Shown: piece after piece, positions 16,804 to 28,200 of the stretch
How positions within the stretch are numbered: the stretch's first letter is position 1
Layout of the letters: each line of letters begins with the position of its first letter
NCBI GenBank assembly: GCA_003225295.1
Contig: QHYZ01000084.1
Location: forward strand, 1 to 47,963
Source of the DNA: Acidobacteriota bacterium
GTDB taxonomy: Bacteria; Acidobacteriota; Terriglobia; Acidiferrales; UBA7541
Reading direction: 5' to 3'
DNA: 47,963 bases
Translations under genes and position numbers: made by a program
Notes under the pieces: model-generated
Told to the model about the DNA's origin: nothing
The model's input: only the letters and a program-made list of their open reading frames with translations
Databases searched by the model: none

Positions 16804-18897
16804 TTGAAGAGAGGTGCGCCCATTTTTGTCGGTTTCTTATGCTGGTTGATGCTTCTCGCCGGGCCGGGAGCCAGTTTGGCCTTTCCCGCGCCGCAGCGGC
16901 AAACCACGCGAAGCCCGCATGGTCCGCTCGCGATTCCCTGTGAGAACTGCCATACCGCGGCGGGGTGGCGTCCGATTCGCGCCGTTCCGGAGTTCGATCA
17001 CAACAAGACGGCGTATCCGCTTCGCGGCATGCACGAAAAGGTGCAGTGCACGCAGTGCCACGCCAAGCCGGTATTCACCGACGTCGGCAAGCTTTGTCAG
17101 GATTGTCATGCTGACATTCACCAGCGAAAAATGGGTACGGACTGCGCGCAATGTCACTCGGTCCAAGGTTGGAATATTGCGGTCCAGAAAGTAAAAGATC
17201 ACCAGAATCGTTTTCCGCTCCTAGGCGCTCACGCGGCAGTGCAATGCGAGGATTGCCACAAGAGCGCCGCGGTTGGACAGTTCCAAGGCTTGTCTACGGC
17301 GTGCGTCTCCTGCCACTTGAAGGACTATCAGAAAACTACGAATCCGAATCACGTCAGCTCGCAATTCGCGACCACCTGCGAATCGTGCCACTCGTCGTTC
17401 GATAGTTGGTTGGGAGCAACCTTCAATCATGGCGCACCTCCGATCAACTTCCCCTTGACCCTGGGCCATGCGAACGTGCCCTGTGCCTCTTGCCACGTCA
17501 ACGGCAACTATAGCCTTCAGATCGCGCCGACCGACTGCGGGAACTCAGGGTGTCACCTGACGACCTGGCGGCAAACCAATAATCCGGTGCACTCCACGGC
17601 CGGGCCGGCTTTTGCGGTGGGGAATTGCGCCAGTTGCCATACCACCAAGGGTTGGGACTCGGCGTCCTTCGATCACAGCGTGACGGGCTTCACGCTAACC
17701 GGAGCGCATGCTTCACCCACGCCCACCCCCTGCGCTTCCTGCCACGTCAGCAACAACTACACGCTGAACTCGACGGATTGCATGGGCTGCCACCTGGCGG
17801 CGTGGCAGAGCACGCCGACCTTTGGCGGGAGCGTACCGGATCACATCAAGGCGGGTTTCCCGTCGACGGCGTCCGCTTGCTCGACCTGCCATCCCATCAC
17901 GAGGTGGGCCGACGGGAAGTTCGACCACAACGCGTTTGGGTTCCCGCTGACGAACTCTCACGCGCTGGTGGCCAACGGCGGCAAGGTAGCGTCTTGCGCT
18001 TCCTGCCACATCGGCAACAACTACAGCCTGAATATCGCGGCGACTGACTGCGGCAATGCGGGATGCCACCTGACGACGTGGCAGACAACAAATAACCCGG
18101 TGCACCCAAAGGCCGGCGCGCCGTTCGCGGCGGCGAACTGTTCGACCTGCCACAACACGATCAGTTGGAATACGGCGACCTTCGACCACAGCGCGACGGG
18201 CTGGCCGCTGTCGGGTTCGCACCAGATGGCACCTGCGGGAAAGGTCGTGGCCTGCACCGATTGCCACGTGGGGAACAACTATACTTTCACGGCAGCGAAC
18301 ACGGATTGCATGGGCTGCCACCTGGCCGCCTGGCAGAGCACCGCAACGCTTGGCGGGAACGTTCCGAATCACATCACGGCGGGCTTCCCGAGCTCACAAT
18401 GCGCGACCTGCCACGACACGCTGCTGTGGGTGGATGGCAAGTTCGATCACAGCGCCACGGGCTGGCCGCTGCAGGGAGCGCACGTCACCACGCCCTGCGC
18501 TTCGTGCCACATCGGCGCCAATGCGTTCGCCCTTACTTCGGCGAACACGGATTGCTATGGATGCCATCAGGCGGCCTGGTTGAGTACGCAAACGCTGGGC
18601 GGCGCCGTGCCGAACCACGTTGCCGCGCTGTATCCAACAACCTGCGTAACCTGCCACACCACCTGGGTGACTACGGGCTGGCTGGGGGCTACCTTTAATC
18701 ACACCTGGTTCCGCATTCCGCATAATGGCTCGGTCTGTTCGGACTGCCACTTGGTCTCGACGGACTACTCGACATTCTCCTGCATTAACTGCCATACCCG
18801 CGCTAATGCGCACAACAAGGGGAGTACGGACCAGCAACACCAGGGCAATGGCAACTACACTTACACCGCGACGAGTTGTTACAACTGTCACAAGTGA
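16804..18897 (+). CDS. Secreted multihaem c-type cytochrome, 25 haem-binding motifs
   Basis: This is a 697-residue protein with a TTG start (GAGGTGG seven bases upstream) and a signal peptide (hydrophobic FVGFLCWLMLLAG, cut near SLAFP). I count 23 CXXCH motifs plus two CX4CH motifs (CGNSGCH, CGNAGCH) in near-identical sequence contexts, so up to 25 covalent haems at about 28 residues per haem. The sequence is modular: units of CASCHxxxNY, DC..CHL..W, a gap, C..CH...W, then FDH.. G.PL..H, repeated about five times. The FDH and H(A/Q) histidines are likely second axial ligands. It resembles cytochrome c3-like/7-haem domain assemblies used for periplasmic or extracellular electron transfer. There is no membrane anchor. 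No cytochrome maturation or porin genes are adjacent. Confidence 0.93.
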   Translation: MKRGAPIFVGFLCWLMLLAGPGASLAFPAPQRQTTRSPHGPLAIPCENCHTAAGWRPIRAVPEFDHNKTAYPLRGMHEKVQCTQCHAKPVFTDVGKLCQDCHADIHQRKMGTDCAQCHSVQGWNIAVQKVKDHQNRFPLLGAHAAVQCEDCHKSAAVGQFQGLSTACVSCHLKDYQKTTNPNHVSSQFATTCESCHSSFDSWLGATFNHGAPPINFPLTLGHANVPCASCHVNGNYSLQIAPTDCGNSGCHLTTWRQTNNPVHSTAGPAFAVGNCASCHTTKGWDSASFDHSVTGFTLTGAHASPTPTPCASCHVSNNYTLNSTDCMGCHLAAWQSTPTFGGSVPDHIKAGFPSTASACSTCHPITRWADGKFDHNAFGFPLTNSHALVANGGKVASCASCHIGNNYSLNIAATDCGNAGCHLTTWQTTNNPVHPKAGAPFAAANCSTCHNTISWNTATFDHSATGWPLSGSHQMAPAGKVVACTDCHVGNNYTFTAANTDCMGCHLAAWQSTATLGGNVPNHITAGFPSSQCATCHDTLLWVDGKFDHSATGWPLQGAHVTTPCASCHIGANAFALTSANTDCYGCHQAAWLSTQTLGGAVPNHVAALYPTTCVTCHTTWVTTGWLGATFNHTWFRIPHNGSVCSDCHLVSTDYSTFSCINCHTRANAHNKGSTDQQHQGNGNYTYTATSCYNCHK

Positions 18898-18976
18898 CGC
18901 ATTCGGCTTTTAGGCTGTTAAGAGAGAGTGTTGAAGGAAAACGCCCGTTCAAACAAGCGTGATGTGGCCTGGCGCG

Positions 18977-19122
18977 GGCTCGGGCACTGGTGCAGGCGTC
19001 CTGCAGCCAATCGCGGTGTCGCCCTGAGCGGCCACGATTGCGGTAGGCCAAACCCAGCAGTTCACCGCAACCAGTTCGTACAACGACGGCTCTCAGCAGA
19101 ACGTCACCCCGTCCGCCGCGCG
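18977..19122 (+). pseudogene. Relic of a Big_2-type Ig-domain protein
   Basis: In one plus frame the sequence reads LQPIAVSP, stop (19025-19027), then ATIAVGQTQQFTATSSYNDG and SQQNVTPSA. That is a clear bacterial Ig-like (group 2) signature ('VSP...I.VG.TQQFTAT..Y.DGS..N.T'). It lacks a start, contains an in-frame stop, and ends where the dehydrogenase relic begins on the other strand. It is a fragment of a surface protein of the kind seen elsewhere in the window. Confidence 0.65.
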
Positions 19123-19435
19123 CAATGCCTTTTCATTCCCCGTCGGCAAGACTCGCATACCGGCCTAAAGGCATACCCCGAACACGAAACTTTAATCACC
19201 CCGCAAGCCCGCCGCCCCGTCCATCGCTTCCGCCCGCTCGCCGATACACCCTCAACCTCAGCCACTTTACCCACAAACTCATGTCCCGGCGGTCCCGCGA
19301 AAACTGTGATACCCGCGCAGATTCTCCACGTCCGTGTTGCAAATCCCCGCCAGCCGCACGCGCACACGTGCCCAGCCGGGGCAGCGCCTTCGCAACAGAA
19401 ACGAGCTTTCCTTTATCAACTTGGAATGCAAGCAA
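19104..19435 (-). pseudogene. Zinc-type alcohol dehydrogenase, N-terminal relic with frameshifts
   Basis: ATG at 19435 gives MLAFQVDKGKLVSVA. A second frame gives VRVRLAGICNTDVENLRGYH. A third gives PGHEFVGKVAEVEGVSAS, then GYAFRPVCESCRRGMKRHCA. Together these follow the GroES-like domain of medium-chain zinc dehydrogenases: catalytic zinc Cys in GICNTD, GHEFVG, and structural zinc Cys in C..C......C. At least two indels break it and the catalytic Rossmann half is missing. It abuts the Big_2 relic, so this spot is a junction of two decayed genes. Confidence 0.8.
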
Positions 19436-19500
19436 TCGCGACGCGTCCTTCTGAATCCTTACTTTAGTTCACCATCATAGCCCGCCAAACTCGCCTTGAC

Positions 19501-21102
19501 TCAGCGCGTATACCCCGTATTGATGAACTCATCCACGTCTTTGTGCAGTTTGTGATGCTCTTTCTCGTCAATGTACATCATGTGCCCGGCCTCGTAATAA
19601 GCGAAGCTGACGTTTTTCCGCACCGGCGGCTCGATATTCATGTGCGCAAACGTGTTCTCGATGCCGTTGAACGGCGTGGCCACGTCATAGTAGCCGCACA
19701 GCACCAGCACTTTCAGGTAACTCTGCTGGGTCATCGCCGCGCGTAAAACTTCCGCCACTTCCGTATTGCCCGTCTGGTCCCACGGCCGCACATTCGCCGT
19801 CACCGTGTAGTACGCGTCGCTGTCCCACTTGAGTTCGCGCCGCACGTAGTCGTGAAATGTCGCCACAAAGGCACCCTCATAAGACGCTTCGCTCGGGTCG
19901 TATTCCACGCGCTCGCCGGCGGCGTCCGCGTCCATGCCCTCGAACCGCGAATCCAGCCGCCCGATGGTGCGTCGTTTGTCGCGCTCCAGTTCCTTGAACC
20001 AGCGGAAAGGGCTGATCCGCAGGTTGGTTTCTTCGATGTATTTTGGAGTAAGCCCAGTGAAGCGCGCCACGTCCGCAACGACTTTTTGGTGCTCTGCCGC
20101 GGAAAGAGCATCGCCCTTTTCAAGCGCCGCGGCATATTCACCGTGGGCGAATTCGCGTGCTTGCTGCGCTACCTGCTCGACAGTGAGGTTCTGCAAGTCG
20201 GACGGCAACAGATGGTGATACCAGGCCGTCGTCGTATAGGTTGGCAGGAAAAATTCCGAACGGTTGTCTGCGCCCCAATTGGAGAATGCCACCGAGGAGA
20301 GCAGCGCAATGCCGCTCAGGTAGATTTGATGGCGCTCCTGAAGAACGCCGGCCAGCTCCGCCGACCGCGTCGTGCCGTAGCTTTCGCCAATCAGAAATTT
20401 GGGCGAGGCCCAGCGCTCGTTCCGTGTGATGTACTGGTAGATGAAATCCGCGAACCAGTTGGCGTCCGCGATGATCCCGTGAAATTGACTCGGAGCTTCC
20501 CCCGGCGCGGGGCGGCTGAAGCCCGTCGAGATGGCGTCAATGAAAACCAGATCCGTTGTGTCTAGGAACGAATCTTCATTGTCCACCACCGTATAGGGTG
20601 CGGGCATGCCGTGGCCATCCGGCGTCAGAACTACCCGCTTTGGTCCCATGCCCATGTGCGTGAACAACGACGCCGAGCCCGGCCCGCCGTTGTAAACAAA
20701 GCTGATGGGCCGCTTGGCCATGTCGGACACGCCGTCTTTTGTGTACGCCACGTAAAACATCGTGGCCTTCGGCGTGCCGTCATCCGCTTTGATGTTGTAG
20801 GTCGCGGCCGTCGCTATGTACTTGATCTCCTGCCCGCCGATGCGTGCGGAATGATGCGTCACCGAAGATTTTTCTTCCGCCACCGGGGGGTGCTGCGCCG
20901 CTTTTCCTTGCGCTGCTTCAGGTTGCGAAGCCGCTTGTTCCGGCGGGCGCTGCGTGCGCTGGCGTTGCTGCGGCGGTTGCTGTGCCGGTGGGACAGTCAT
21001 TTGCGGCGATGGCGATTCTGCAGGACGTTCGCTTTGGCTCATCGCCGCAGGCGCAGCGAACAGTACACAAATTCCAATCAGCACGCACGGGTCTCTTCTC
21101 AT
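19501..21102 (-). CDS. Secreted S10-family serine carboxypeptidase
   Basis: This is a 533-residue protein. The start at 21102 has GAGAGG six bases upstream; a frame extension to 21123 lacks such support. A signal peptide (VLIGICVLFAAPAAMSQ) is followed by a Pro/Gln/Ala-rich linker to about residue 75. Peptidase motifs are FVYNGGPGSASLF (the oxyanion/substrate-binding GGPG), IGESYGTTR with nucleophile Ser241, CGYYDVATPF with Asp473, and YEAGHMMY with His507: a complete alpha/beta-hydrolase triad. S10 enzymes remove C-terminal residues from peptides, here in the periplasm or outside. The lone Cys residues differ from the disulfide-rich eukaryotic members, as expected for bacterial S10. It follows the ADOP permease by 163 bp on the same strand, so co-transcription is possible. 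Confidence 0.93.
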   Translation of the reverse strand: MRRDPCVLIGICVLFAAPAAMSQSERPAESPSPQMTVPPAQQPPQQRQRTQRPPEQAASQPEAAQGKAAQHPPVAEEKSSVTHHSARIGGQEIKYIATAATYNIKADDGTPKATMFYVAYTKDGVSDMAKRPISFVYNGGPGSASLFTHMGMGPKRVVLTPDGHGMPAPYTVVDNEDSFLDTTDLVFIDAISTGFSRPAPGEAPSQFHGIIADANWFADFIYQYITRNERWASPKFLIGESYGTTRSAELAGVLQERHQIYLSGIALLSSVAFSNWGADNRSEFFLPTYTTTAWYHHLLPSDLQNLTVEQVAQQAREFAHGEYAAALEKGDALSAAEHQKVVADVARFTGLTPKYIEETNLRISPFRWFKELERDKRRTIGRLDSRFEGMDADAAGERVEYDPSEASYEGAFVATFHDYVRRELKWDSDAYYTVTANVRPWDQTGNTEVAEVLRAAMTQQSYLKVLVLCGYYDVATPFNGIENTFAHMNIEPPVRKNVSFAYYEAGHMMYIDEKEHHKLHKDVDEFINTGYTR

Positions 21103-21265
21103 TTCACACCTCTCCCTTGGCAATCAGAAAATTTCTCGGGCCACCAGGAATTCGGCAAGTGCACCAAAAAGGTTCCGCCCACTCCGCGAAACCCCTGATT
21201 GGACGGACAAACAGTTTGTCGAGTTTCACCTTCAGGTTGGGGAAAGCGGTCCCGCTCGCGGCGCT

Positions 21266-23704
21266 TTATTCGTACCGCAACGCCACGATTGGGTCCACGC
21301 GCATGGCTCTCCGCGCGGGCAGGTACGCAGCCACCACGGCCACCAGAATCAGCAGCAGCGCCACGGCCAAAAACGTGACTGGATCGTGCGTCCCTACGCC
21401 AAAAAGCAAGCTGCTCAAGAATCGTGCCACCACGAGCGCTCCAGCCAGCCCAATCGCTACGCCAAGGACCGTCAACTTGATAGTTTGCGCCAGAATCATG
21501 CTCCGGACATTGGCGGTCTGCGCTCCCAGCGCCATGCGCACGCCAATTTCCTGTGTTCTCTGGCTCACTGTGTAACTCATCACCCCATAAATGCCCACCG
21601 CTGCGAGCACCACTGCTAGCATGGCGAAAATCCCAACCAGCAGCGCCGAGAATCGCCGGGGAGAGATGGAGTCCGTGAGCAGCCTGTCCATGGTCATCAC
21701 GTGGGTTACCGGCAGATGCGGATTCTCTTTGTGAATCGCGTCCATAACCGCGGCCGCCTGCGTTGCCGGGTCGGAGGCCGTCCGCACCACCACATACGGT
21801 GTCCATCCGCCCACGAAGTAAACGTCAAAAGTTGGCTCGGCATCCAGCCCAAACTGATGCACGTTTCCGACGATGCCAATGAGCGTGCTCCAGCACGGCT
21901 TGGGATCGAGCGAGCAGAGATTGATGCGCTTCCCAAGTGCGTCGCCCTTGGGCCAGAAACGCTGTTCCATCGTCTCGTTGATCACCGCCCTCGGCACTTT
22001 CCAGTCTTCCTCGGTAAAGAATCGGCCCTTGCGCAGGGGAATCCCCACCGTGGAAAAATAGCTGAGGCTCACGGTCCGGAATTGCACAATCGGCCGCGCA
22101 CCCGCATTCGGGACGGGCTGGCCCTCGATCACGAATCGCGACGCCTGGCGAAACTCGTTGCTCAAGGGCAGATCGTCGATGCCCGCGGCTTCCTTCACGC
22201 CCGGAAGCGCGCGGATGTGCTCCGCGATTTGCTCGAATTCCAGGGACTGCTTCTGTTGAAGCCGGATCCAGTCTTCCTGGGAAAGCTGCTTGGCCTGCGT
22301 GAAAGGCAGCGACGCCTGTTCCACGTCCATCGTCAGGATATGGTCCACGCGGAAACCGGGATCCACTTCCAATAAATGTTGAAAGCTGCGCAGCAGCAGG
22401 CCCGCCCCCATCAGCGGTACCAGCGCCATGGCAATCTCCGAGATCACCAGGGCGTTGTGGGTCCGGTGACGCCCCGGCCCGCTTGTCCCTTTGCCTCCTT
22501 GCTTCAGAACCGCCGCGAGATCCGACCGCAGCGTGCGCAGCGCCGGGAGCAGCCCGCAAATCATTCCGGTGGCCACGCAAACCGCGGCCGTGAATCCCAG
22601 GACCTTGCCGTTCAGACCGCTCTCCCGCAACACGCCCAGATCGGCGGGAACAAATGCCATCAAGGCGCGCAAACCGGCGATCGCCAGGAGCAATCCGAAC
22701 ACACCGCCCGCCAGCGACAGCAGCATGCTTTCGGTGAGCAACTGACGTGATAACCGCCAGGAGCTGGCGCCCAACGCCGTGCGCAACGCCACTTCCCGCT
22801 CCTTGCCGGCATTGCGCACCAACAGCAGATTCACGATGTTCGCGCAGGCAATCAGCAGCACCAGTCCCACGGCCCCGGAAAGAACCAGTAGGATGCCTTG
22901 CAGTTTCGCGGCCGACGGATCTTCCATCAGCTCGACGAGCACCCCAAAGAACTTGTGCGAATCCGGATACTTGATGGTTTCCTGTTGATTCAGTCGCACC
23001 ATTTCGTCGCGAGCTTGTGCCAGCGTGACGCCGGGCTTGAGCCGCGCGACGCCGATGAATGCGTGATGAATGTGCTCGGTCAAATCGTCTCCATACTGGC
23101 CGATGGGCATCCAAAGGTCGGGCCAGCGCAGAAGACGAAAGTCTGCCGGCAGCACGCCCGTTACCGTATACCGCTGGTTGTCCAGCGCGATGGTTCGCCC
23201 GACCACCGCGGGATCGCCCCCAAACCAGCTTTGCCAAAGGCGATGGCTCAAAATCACCACCGGGGAACTGCCCGCTCGATCCTCTTCCGGAACGAAGAAG
23301 TGGCCGGCCGCAAGGTGTATCCCCAGCATGGGAAACAGTCCCGCGCTTGCGTAGCTCCCCAGCACCCGCTGTGGCTCGCCTTCGCCGGTCAAATTGAATC
23401 CCTGCGAGAGTTGTACGTACGCGCCCATCTCCGAGAAGCTGGCGTTCTGCTCGCGCCAGTCCGCGTAGTCGCCCGGCGACAATGCGCCGCGCGGTACCTG
23501 CGGGGGATAGGTATTCCAGATTTGCACTAGGTTTCCCGGCTGAGGATAAGGTAGCGGGCGGAGCAGCACGTTTTCGACCACGCTGAATATCGCTGTATTG
23601 GCTCCGATGCCCAGCGCCAGAGTCAATACCGCGACCGCGGCAAAAACCGGATTCTTGGACAGCGTACGGGCCGCGTAACGGATGTCTTGCAGCAAGCTTT
23701 CCAC
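21266..23704 (-). CDS. ADOP-family permease (MacB/FtsX-like, duplicated), no prefix domain
   Basis: This is an 812-residue protein. The GTG start at 23704 is chosen because GAGGAA lies seven bases upstream and the protein then begins [19 protein letters not shown], the normal ADOP N terminus; the frame runs on to 23923 but that part is the overlapping end of the ADOP relic. It has a first helix [20 protein letters not shown], a periplasmic domain, an FtsX domain ([19 protein letters not shown]), then a second complete unit ending in [22 protein letters not shown]. Unlike the ADOP at 12668 it lacks the N-terminal prefix domain. It is an integral inner-membrane permease of the ABC3 superfamily; substrate and ATPase unknown. 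Its upstream neighbour is a decayed paralogue, which suggests a former tandem pair. Confidence 0.92.
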   Translation of the reverse strand: MESLLQDIRYAARTLSKNPVFAAVAVLTLALGIGANTAIFSVVENVLLRPLPYPQPGNLVQIWNTYPPQVPRGALSPGDYADWREQNASFSEMGAYVQLSQGFNLTGEGEPQRVLGSYASAGLFPMLGIHLAAGHFFVPEEDRAGSSPVVILSHRLWQSWFGGDPAVVGRTIALDNQRYTVTGVLPADFRLLRWPDLWMPIGQYGDDLTEHIHHAFIGVARLKPGVTLAQARDEMVRLNQQETIKYPDSHKFFGVLVELMEDPSAAKLQGILLVLSGAVGLVLLIACANIVNLLLVRNAGKEREVALRTALGASSWRLSRQLLTESMLLSLAGGVFGLLLAIAGLRALMAFVPADLGVLRESGLNGKVLGFTAAVCVATGMICGLLPALRTLRSDLAAVLKQGGKGTSGPGRHRTHNALVISEIAMALVPLMGAGLLLRSFQHLLEVDPGFRVDHILTMDVEQASLPFTQAKQLSQEDWIRLQQKQSLEFEQIAEHIRALPGVKEAAGIDDLPLSNEFRQASRFVIEGQPVPNAGARPIVQFRTVSLSYFSTVGIPLRKGRFFTEEDWKVPRAVINETMEQRFWPKGDALGKRINLCSLDPKPCWSTLIGIVGNVHQFGLDAEPTFDVYFVGGWTPYVVVRTASDPATQAAAVMDAIHKENPHLPVTHVMTMDRLLTDSISPRRFSALLVGIFAMLAVVLAAVGIYGVMSYTVSQRTQEIGVRMALGAQTANVRSMILAQTIKLTVLGVAIGLAGALVVARFLSSLLFGVGTHDPVTFLAVALLLILVAVVAAYLPARRAMRVDPIVALRYE

Positions 23705-23769
23705 GAAATTATTCCTCGGCAGTAAACTCAAGCGTACTAAGGAGCGGTCGCGCCGCCAGCTCCGTCTCC

Positions 23770-24881
23770 TTATTTGGTCGACAATTTGGTAAGCGGCGCC
23801 TCCATAGCCCCCAGCGCCGGAACGATGCTGGCCACCAACCCTACGGAGCACAATACAACAAAGGCTCCGGTCACCGACAAAAATCAAATCCGGGCAGGCC
23901 GTAGTGCAGGCGGCGATACGCAAGAGCCAAGCCGAGCATAAGGGGAAGGCCGAAGATTCCGCCCAGCAGGACTGCTCTCGTTTCGCCCCGCATCATCAGG
24001 AGAACGCTTTTGCGTCGCGCGCCGAGCGCCATTCGTATTCCCATCTCGCGCCTACGCTGCGCCAGGCCGTAGACACTTACGGCGGCCAGAATACCTGCAA
24101 GAACTCCAAACAGGGAGAAAAGCAACATTGTGAAGCGAGGTCCGGTCCTGGCGTCTCCGACCAACTGTTCCATTTTGCGAATCTTCGACACCGCCACGGT
24201 TTTGTGCATTGCTGCAATTTCCCATCTCGGGCGGTCCGCCCACTTGGCGTTGAGTCCATGCGGTGTCCACACCTGCGCGCCGGCCGGAAAATCGAAATCC
24301 GCAGGCATGCCCCCGATAACCGTGTATCCAGGACCGTTCAAGTCCACCGTCTTTCCAATCACCGACGGGTCCGCATGGAACTGCTTCTTCCAAGCGGATG
24401 ACTGCAAAACCACCGTCGGTTCGGCCCCGGGACGATCATCCGATTCCTCAAATGTGCGGCCCATGGCGGCCGGCGCGCCCGGCAACGAAAAGAACGCAGG
24501 GCTAACGGGGGTCCTTTCGAGCTCCACGGGCTCTCCATACCCCGTCAGCGTGATCCCGTGTCCATACATGGTTGCAGGCATCGCGGCCATCATTGCAAAG
24601 GCCTTCGATTGGCGCTGCCAGTCTTGGAATTCTGGATAAGATAGTTCGCCAATATGCGCGACGTCCTTGGAATCGCCCTTCCAGGCGACCACCACACGGT
24701 CTTGTTCCTGGACGGGCAGTGGCTTGAGTAATGCCGCGTACATGATGCTGAAAAGGGCCGTACTCATCCGGATACCGAGGGAAAGCACAAGCACAGCAAT
24801 AAGAAAGAATCTTGGATGTCGCACGATCATTCGGGTGCCTTGCGAACATTCCCGCGCAGATTTAGAGATGGTTTCTTTCAT
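23770..24881 (-). pseudogene. ADOP permease, internally deleted and frameshifted
   Basis: From ATG 24881 the protein starts like an ADOP permease (HPRFFLIAVLVLSLGIRM, then the first periplasmic domain with YTVIGGMPADFDFPAGAQVW). Shortly after SKIRKMEQLV it jumps to the last FtsX domain (GVLAGILAAVSVYGLAQRRR, EMGIRMALGAR). The first FtsX domain and the second periplasmic unit, about 400 residues, are missing. Near 23880 the frame is lost: the C-terminal helix continues in another frame as [20 protein letters not shown], ending at TAA 23770-23772. Both lesions indicate a pseudogene. It lies directly upstream of an intact paralogue. Confidence 0.85.
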
Positions 24882-25273
24882 TTCCGGCTGACCCTCACCG
24901 CAATGCCTTTCTACGAGTGTAGAACAACACGCTGTCGCCGCGCTCGAAAAGACACAGAGTAATGGGTATAAAGACACGGTCAAGGTTCACGACCCCGCTG
25001 GCCACCACGTGATGCCATACATCGCCCAGAACGAATCCATATATCCAGTCTATTTGTTGGGCATACTTGCCGTTTCCTACAACGCCATGGCTTCTAGGAA
25101 GTCAACTTTTTTTTGGCCCACCTCGGCTTCCTATCAACCTGACTCATGCGCAGATTGAATCCTCAGCCTTGCCCATAGGACAGTACCAGCCCAGCCCAAA
25201 AGGACAGTAGCTGGGGGGGCATTTTCCGAAGTAGGCTAGGTGAATCGGAAGTCCCTCAAAGCAAGAGGTTCGG
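24882..25273. other. Divergent intergenic region, 392 bp
   Basis: No gene was recognised. AGGACAGTA occurs twice as a short direct repeat (near 25168 and 25200). AGAGG precedes the ATG at 25274. A promoter for the Ig-repeat gene is expected here but no clear hexamers stand out. Confidence 0.45.
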
Positions 25274-28200
25274 ATGAAGAGTAAGCTGGTGAGCGTTCTT
25301 CCCTTATTCTTCGTTGTGTTGGCGTCAGGGGTTCCGGCGCCGGCCCAGCAGACCAGTTCCAATCCTACGGTCATACCCCCCGTCAGCTATGACCTTTCGC
25401 CGCCTTTGGTGGACCTGGTTGCTTCCGCGCCGCCCAAGGCCCCTGCTAGCCAGCGCAACATCCCACTGCGCCAGCCGCCGCGACCTATTCCGGCTCCCCC
25501 AGCCTCGGTCACCCAGGACCGGGCTCTTCAACAGCTTTCCTTGCCCCTCGTCAGCACTTCACCTGGACTGGCCTTTGACGGCATAGGCGCGGACGGAGTG
25601 GCACCACCTGACACGAACGGCGCGGTCGGAGCCACGCAGTTCGCACAAATCGTGAACGTAGAATATGCGGTCTACAACAAGACCTCGAACGCCCTGCTGT
25701 TGGGCCCGACGCCTATCCACAACATCTGGAGTGGCTTCAACGGGGACTGCGCCAATGGCGACGGGGGCGACGCCGTCGTCCTTTATGACAAATCCGCCCA
25801 GCGCTGGGTGGTAGGCCAGATGAATGTCAAGCTCAACGCCTACTGCATGGCTGTCTCCACCACGTCGGATGCAACCCAAAGCTATTATCGATATGAGTTC
25901 TCCTTTGGCGGTAACACGCCCGATTATCCCAAGCTAGCAGTCTGGCCCGATGCCTACTACTGGACGGCCAACACGTTTTCAAGCGCAAACACTTTCGTCG
26001 GCGCAAACCCTTGCGCCTTTGACCGCGCTACGATGCTGAGTGGCGGACCGGCCAACGCCATTTGCATGCAGCAGAATCCGAGCATTGACAGTCTCTTGCC
26101 CGCGGACCTCGACGGAACTACGCCGCCGCCGACCGGCGAGCCCAACTTCTATCTTCAGATGGTGGCACCGAGCAACCTGAACCTCTTCAAGTTTCACGTG
26201 GATTTCACGACGCCCGCGAACTCCACCTTCACGGGTCCCACCGCGATCCCCGTGGCGCCCTTCAGCGAAGCCTGTGGCGGCGGCACATGCATTCCCCAAC
26301 CTGGAACGACGCAACAGCTCGATTCCCTGAGCGACCGTCTGATGTTCCGGCTGGCGTATCGGAACTTTGGCGACCATGAATCACTGGTGGTCAACCACTC
26401 GGTGATGGCGGGAAACAGCGTAGGGGTGCGGTGGTATGAGATCCGCAGCCCGAACGTCACCCCGACTGTTTTTCAACAGGGGACTTTCTCACCCGACTCG
26501 CAGTACCGCTGGATGGGCTCGATCGCGATGGATCAATCGGGGGACATTGCTGTGGGATACAGCGCTTCCAGCAGCAGCAATTTCCCGGCTGTTCGTTATA
26601 CAGGCCGCGTGCCCTCCGATCCAGCGGGCACGATGGAGAGCGAGAACAGCATCATTGAAGGCACAGGATCGCAGACCAACGGTAGCAGTCGCTGGGGTGA
26701 CTACAGCGGTATGAGCGTCGACCCGGCCGATGACTGCACCTTCTGGTACACGAACGAATACCTCACAACTAACGGTTCGTTTAACTGGAACACTCGCATT
26801 GGGTCCTTCAAGTTTACATCTTGCGGTCTGCCGGGCTCCTCTTTGTCGGCGACAACGTTGATCTCCTCGCTGAACCCATCTGCCTTGGGCCAGGCTGTGA
26901 CGTTCACGGCCACGGTGCAGCCAGCCACCGGCTCCGGCACCCCCACTGGCACGGTGACATTCAACGATGGCGCCATCGTGCTGGGCCCGGGCTCGCTGAA
27001 CGGTGGAACAGCGACATTCACTACTTCGGGGCTGGGAGCAGGGGTGCATTCGATCACCGCAGTTTACGGCGGTGATGCGAGCTTCGCCAGCAGCACTTCG
27101 CCGGTCCTTATGCAGACGGTGAACAAGGCAGCTAGCTCCACTGCCGTCGTCTCGTCGAATAGTGCATCGAATCGCGGAGCGGCTGTGACTTTCACTGCCA
27201 CGGTGACGTCGTCCGCCACGGGCACACCCACCGGGACGGTCACGTTTCAGGATGCCACCACTACGTTGGGCACGGGCACGCTGAGCGGCGGGACCGCGAC
27301 GTTCACCACTTCGGGACTAGGGACAGGAACGCATTCCATCACCGGAATCTACGGCGGCGATGCGAACTTTACCGGCAGCACTTCGCCGATCCTGACGCAG
27401 ACGATTGGCAAGGCGGCGAGCTCCACTGCCGTCGCCTCGTCGAACAATCCGTCCATTATTGGAACGGCTGTGACTCTCACCGCCTCGGTGACTTCGCCGG
27501 TCACAGGCACACTCACTGGGACGGTCACGTTTCAGGACGGCACCTCTGCGCTGGGCACGGGCACGCTGAGCGGCGGAGCAGCGACGTTCATCACTTCAGG
27601 GCTGACGGCCGGGACGCATTCGATCACCGCAGTCTACAGCGGTGATGCGAACTTCGCCGGCGGCACATCGCCGGTCCTTATGCAGACGGTGAACAGGGTG
27701 GCTAGCTCCACTTCCGTCGCCTCATCGAACAATCCATCAATCTTTGGATCCGCTGTGACGTTTACCGCCACGGTGACGTCGTCAGCGACGAGCATCCCGA
27801 CAGGAACGGTCACGTTTCAGGATGGCGCCGCTACACTAGGCACGGGCATGCTCAGCGGCGGAAATGCCACACTCGCCACCTCGGCGCTAGTGGGAGGAGT
27901 GCATTCGATCACCGCAGTTTACGGCGGTGATGCGAGCTTCGCCAGCAGCACTTCACCAGGCCTGACGCAAACGGTGGCGGACTTCTCCCTTTCAGCGTCC
28001 CCAACCGTAGCGGCGGCTACGGCCGGATCGACATCAACGTACCTGATCACCATCACTCCGCTGGGCGGATTCAGCCAGACGATTTCGTTTCAGTGCAGCG
28101 GCGCTCCGATGTTGGCTGTTTGCACAGCTCCTGCATCGGTGAGTCCTACAGGTAGCTCCTATGCGCCGTTCAATATTACGGTGACGACGACGGCCCAGTC

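Noticed and set aside
18928-19467. 179-residue plus-strand frame
   Set aside because: It crosses two relics that read sensibly in other frames and has no motif of its own.
21825-23237. 470-residue open frame antiparallel in frame to the permease
   Set aside because: Same strand, other frame of the ADOP gene; Arg/Gly-rich with no domain, typical GC-rich shadow.
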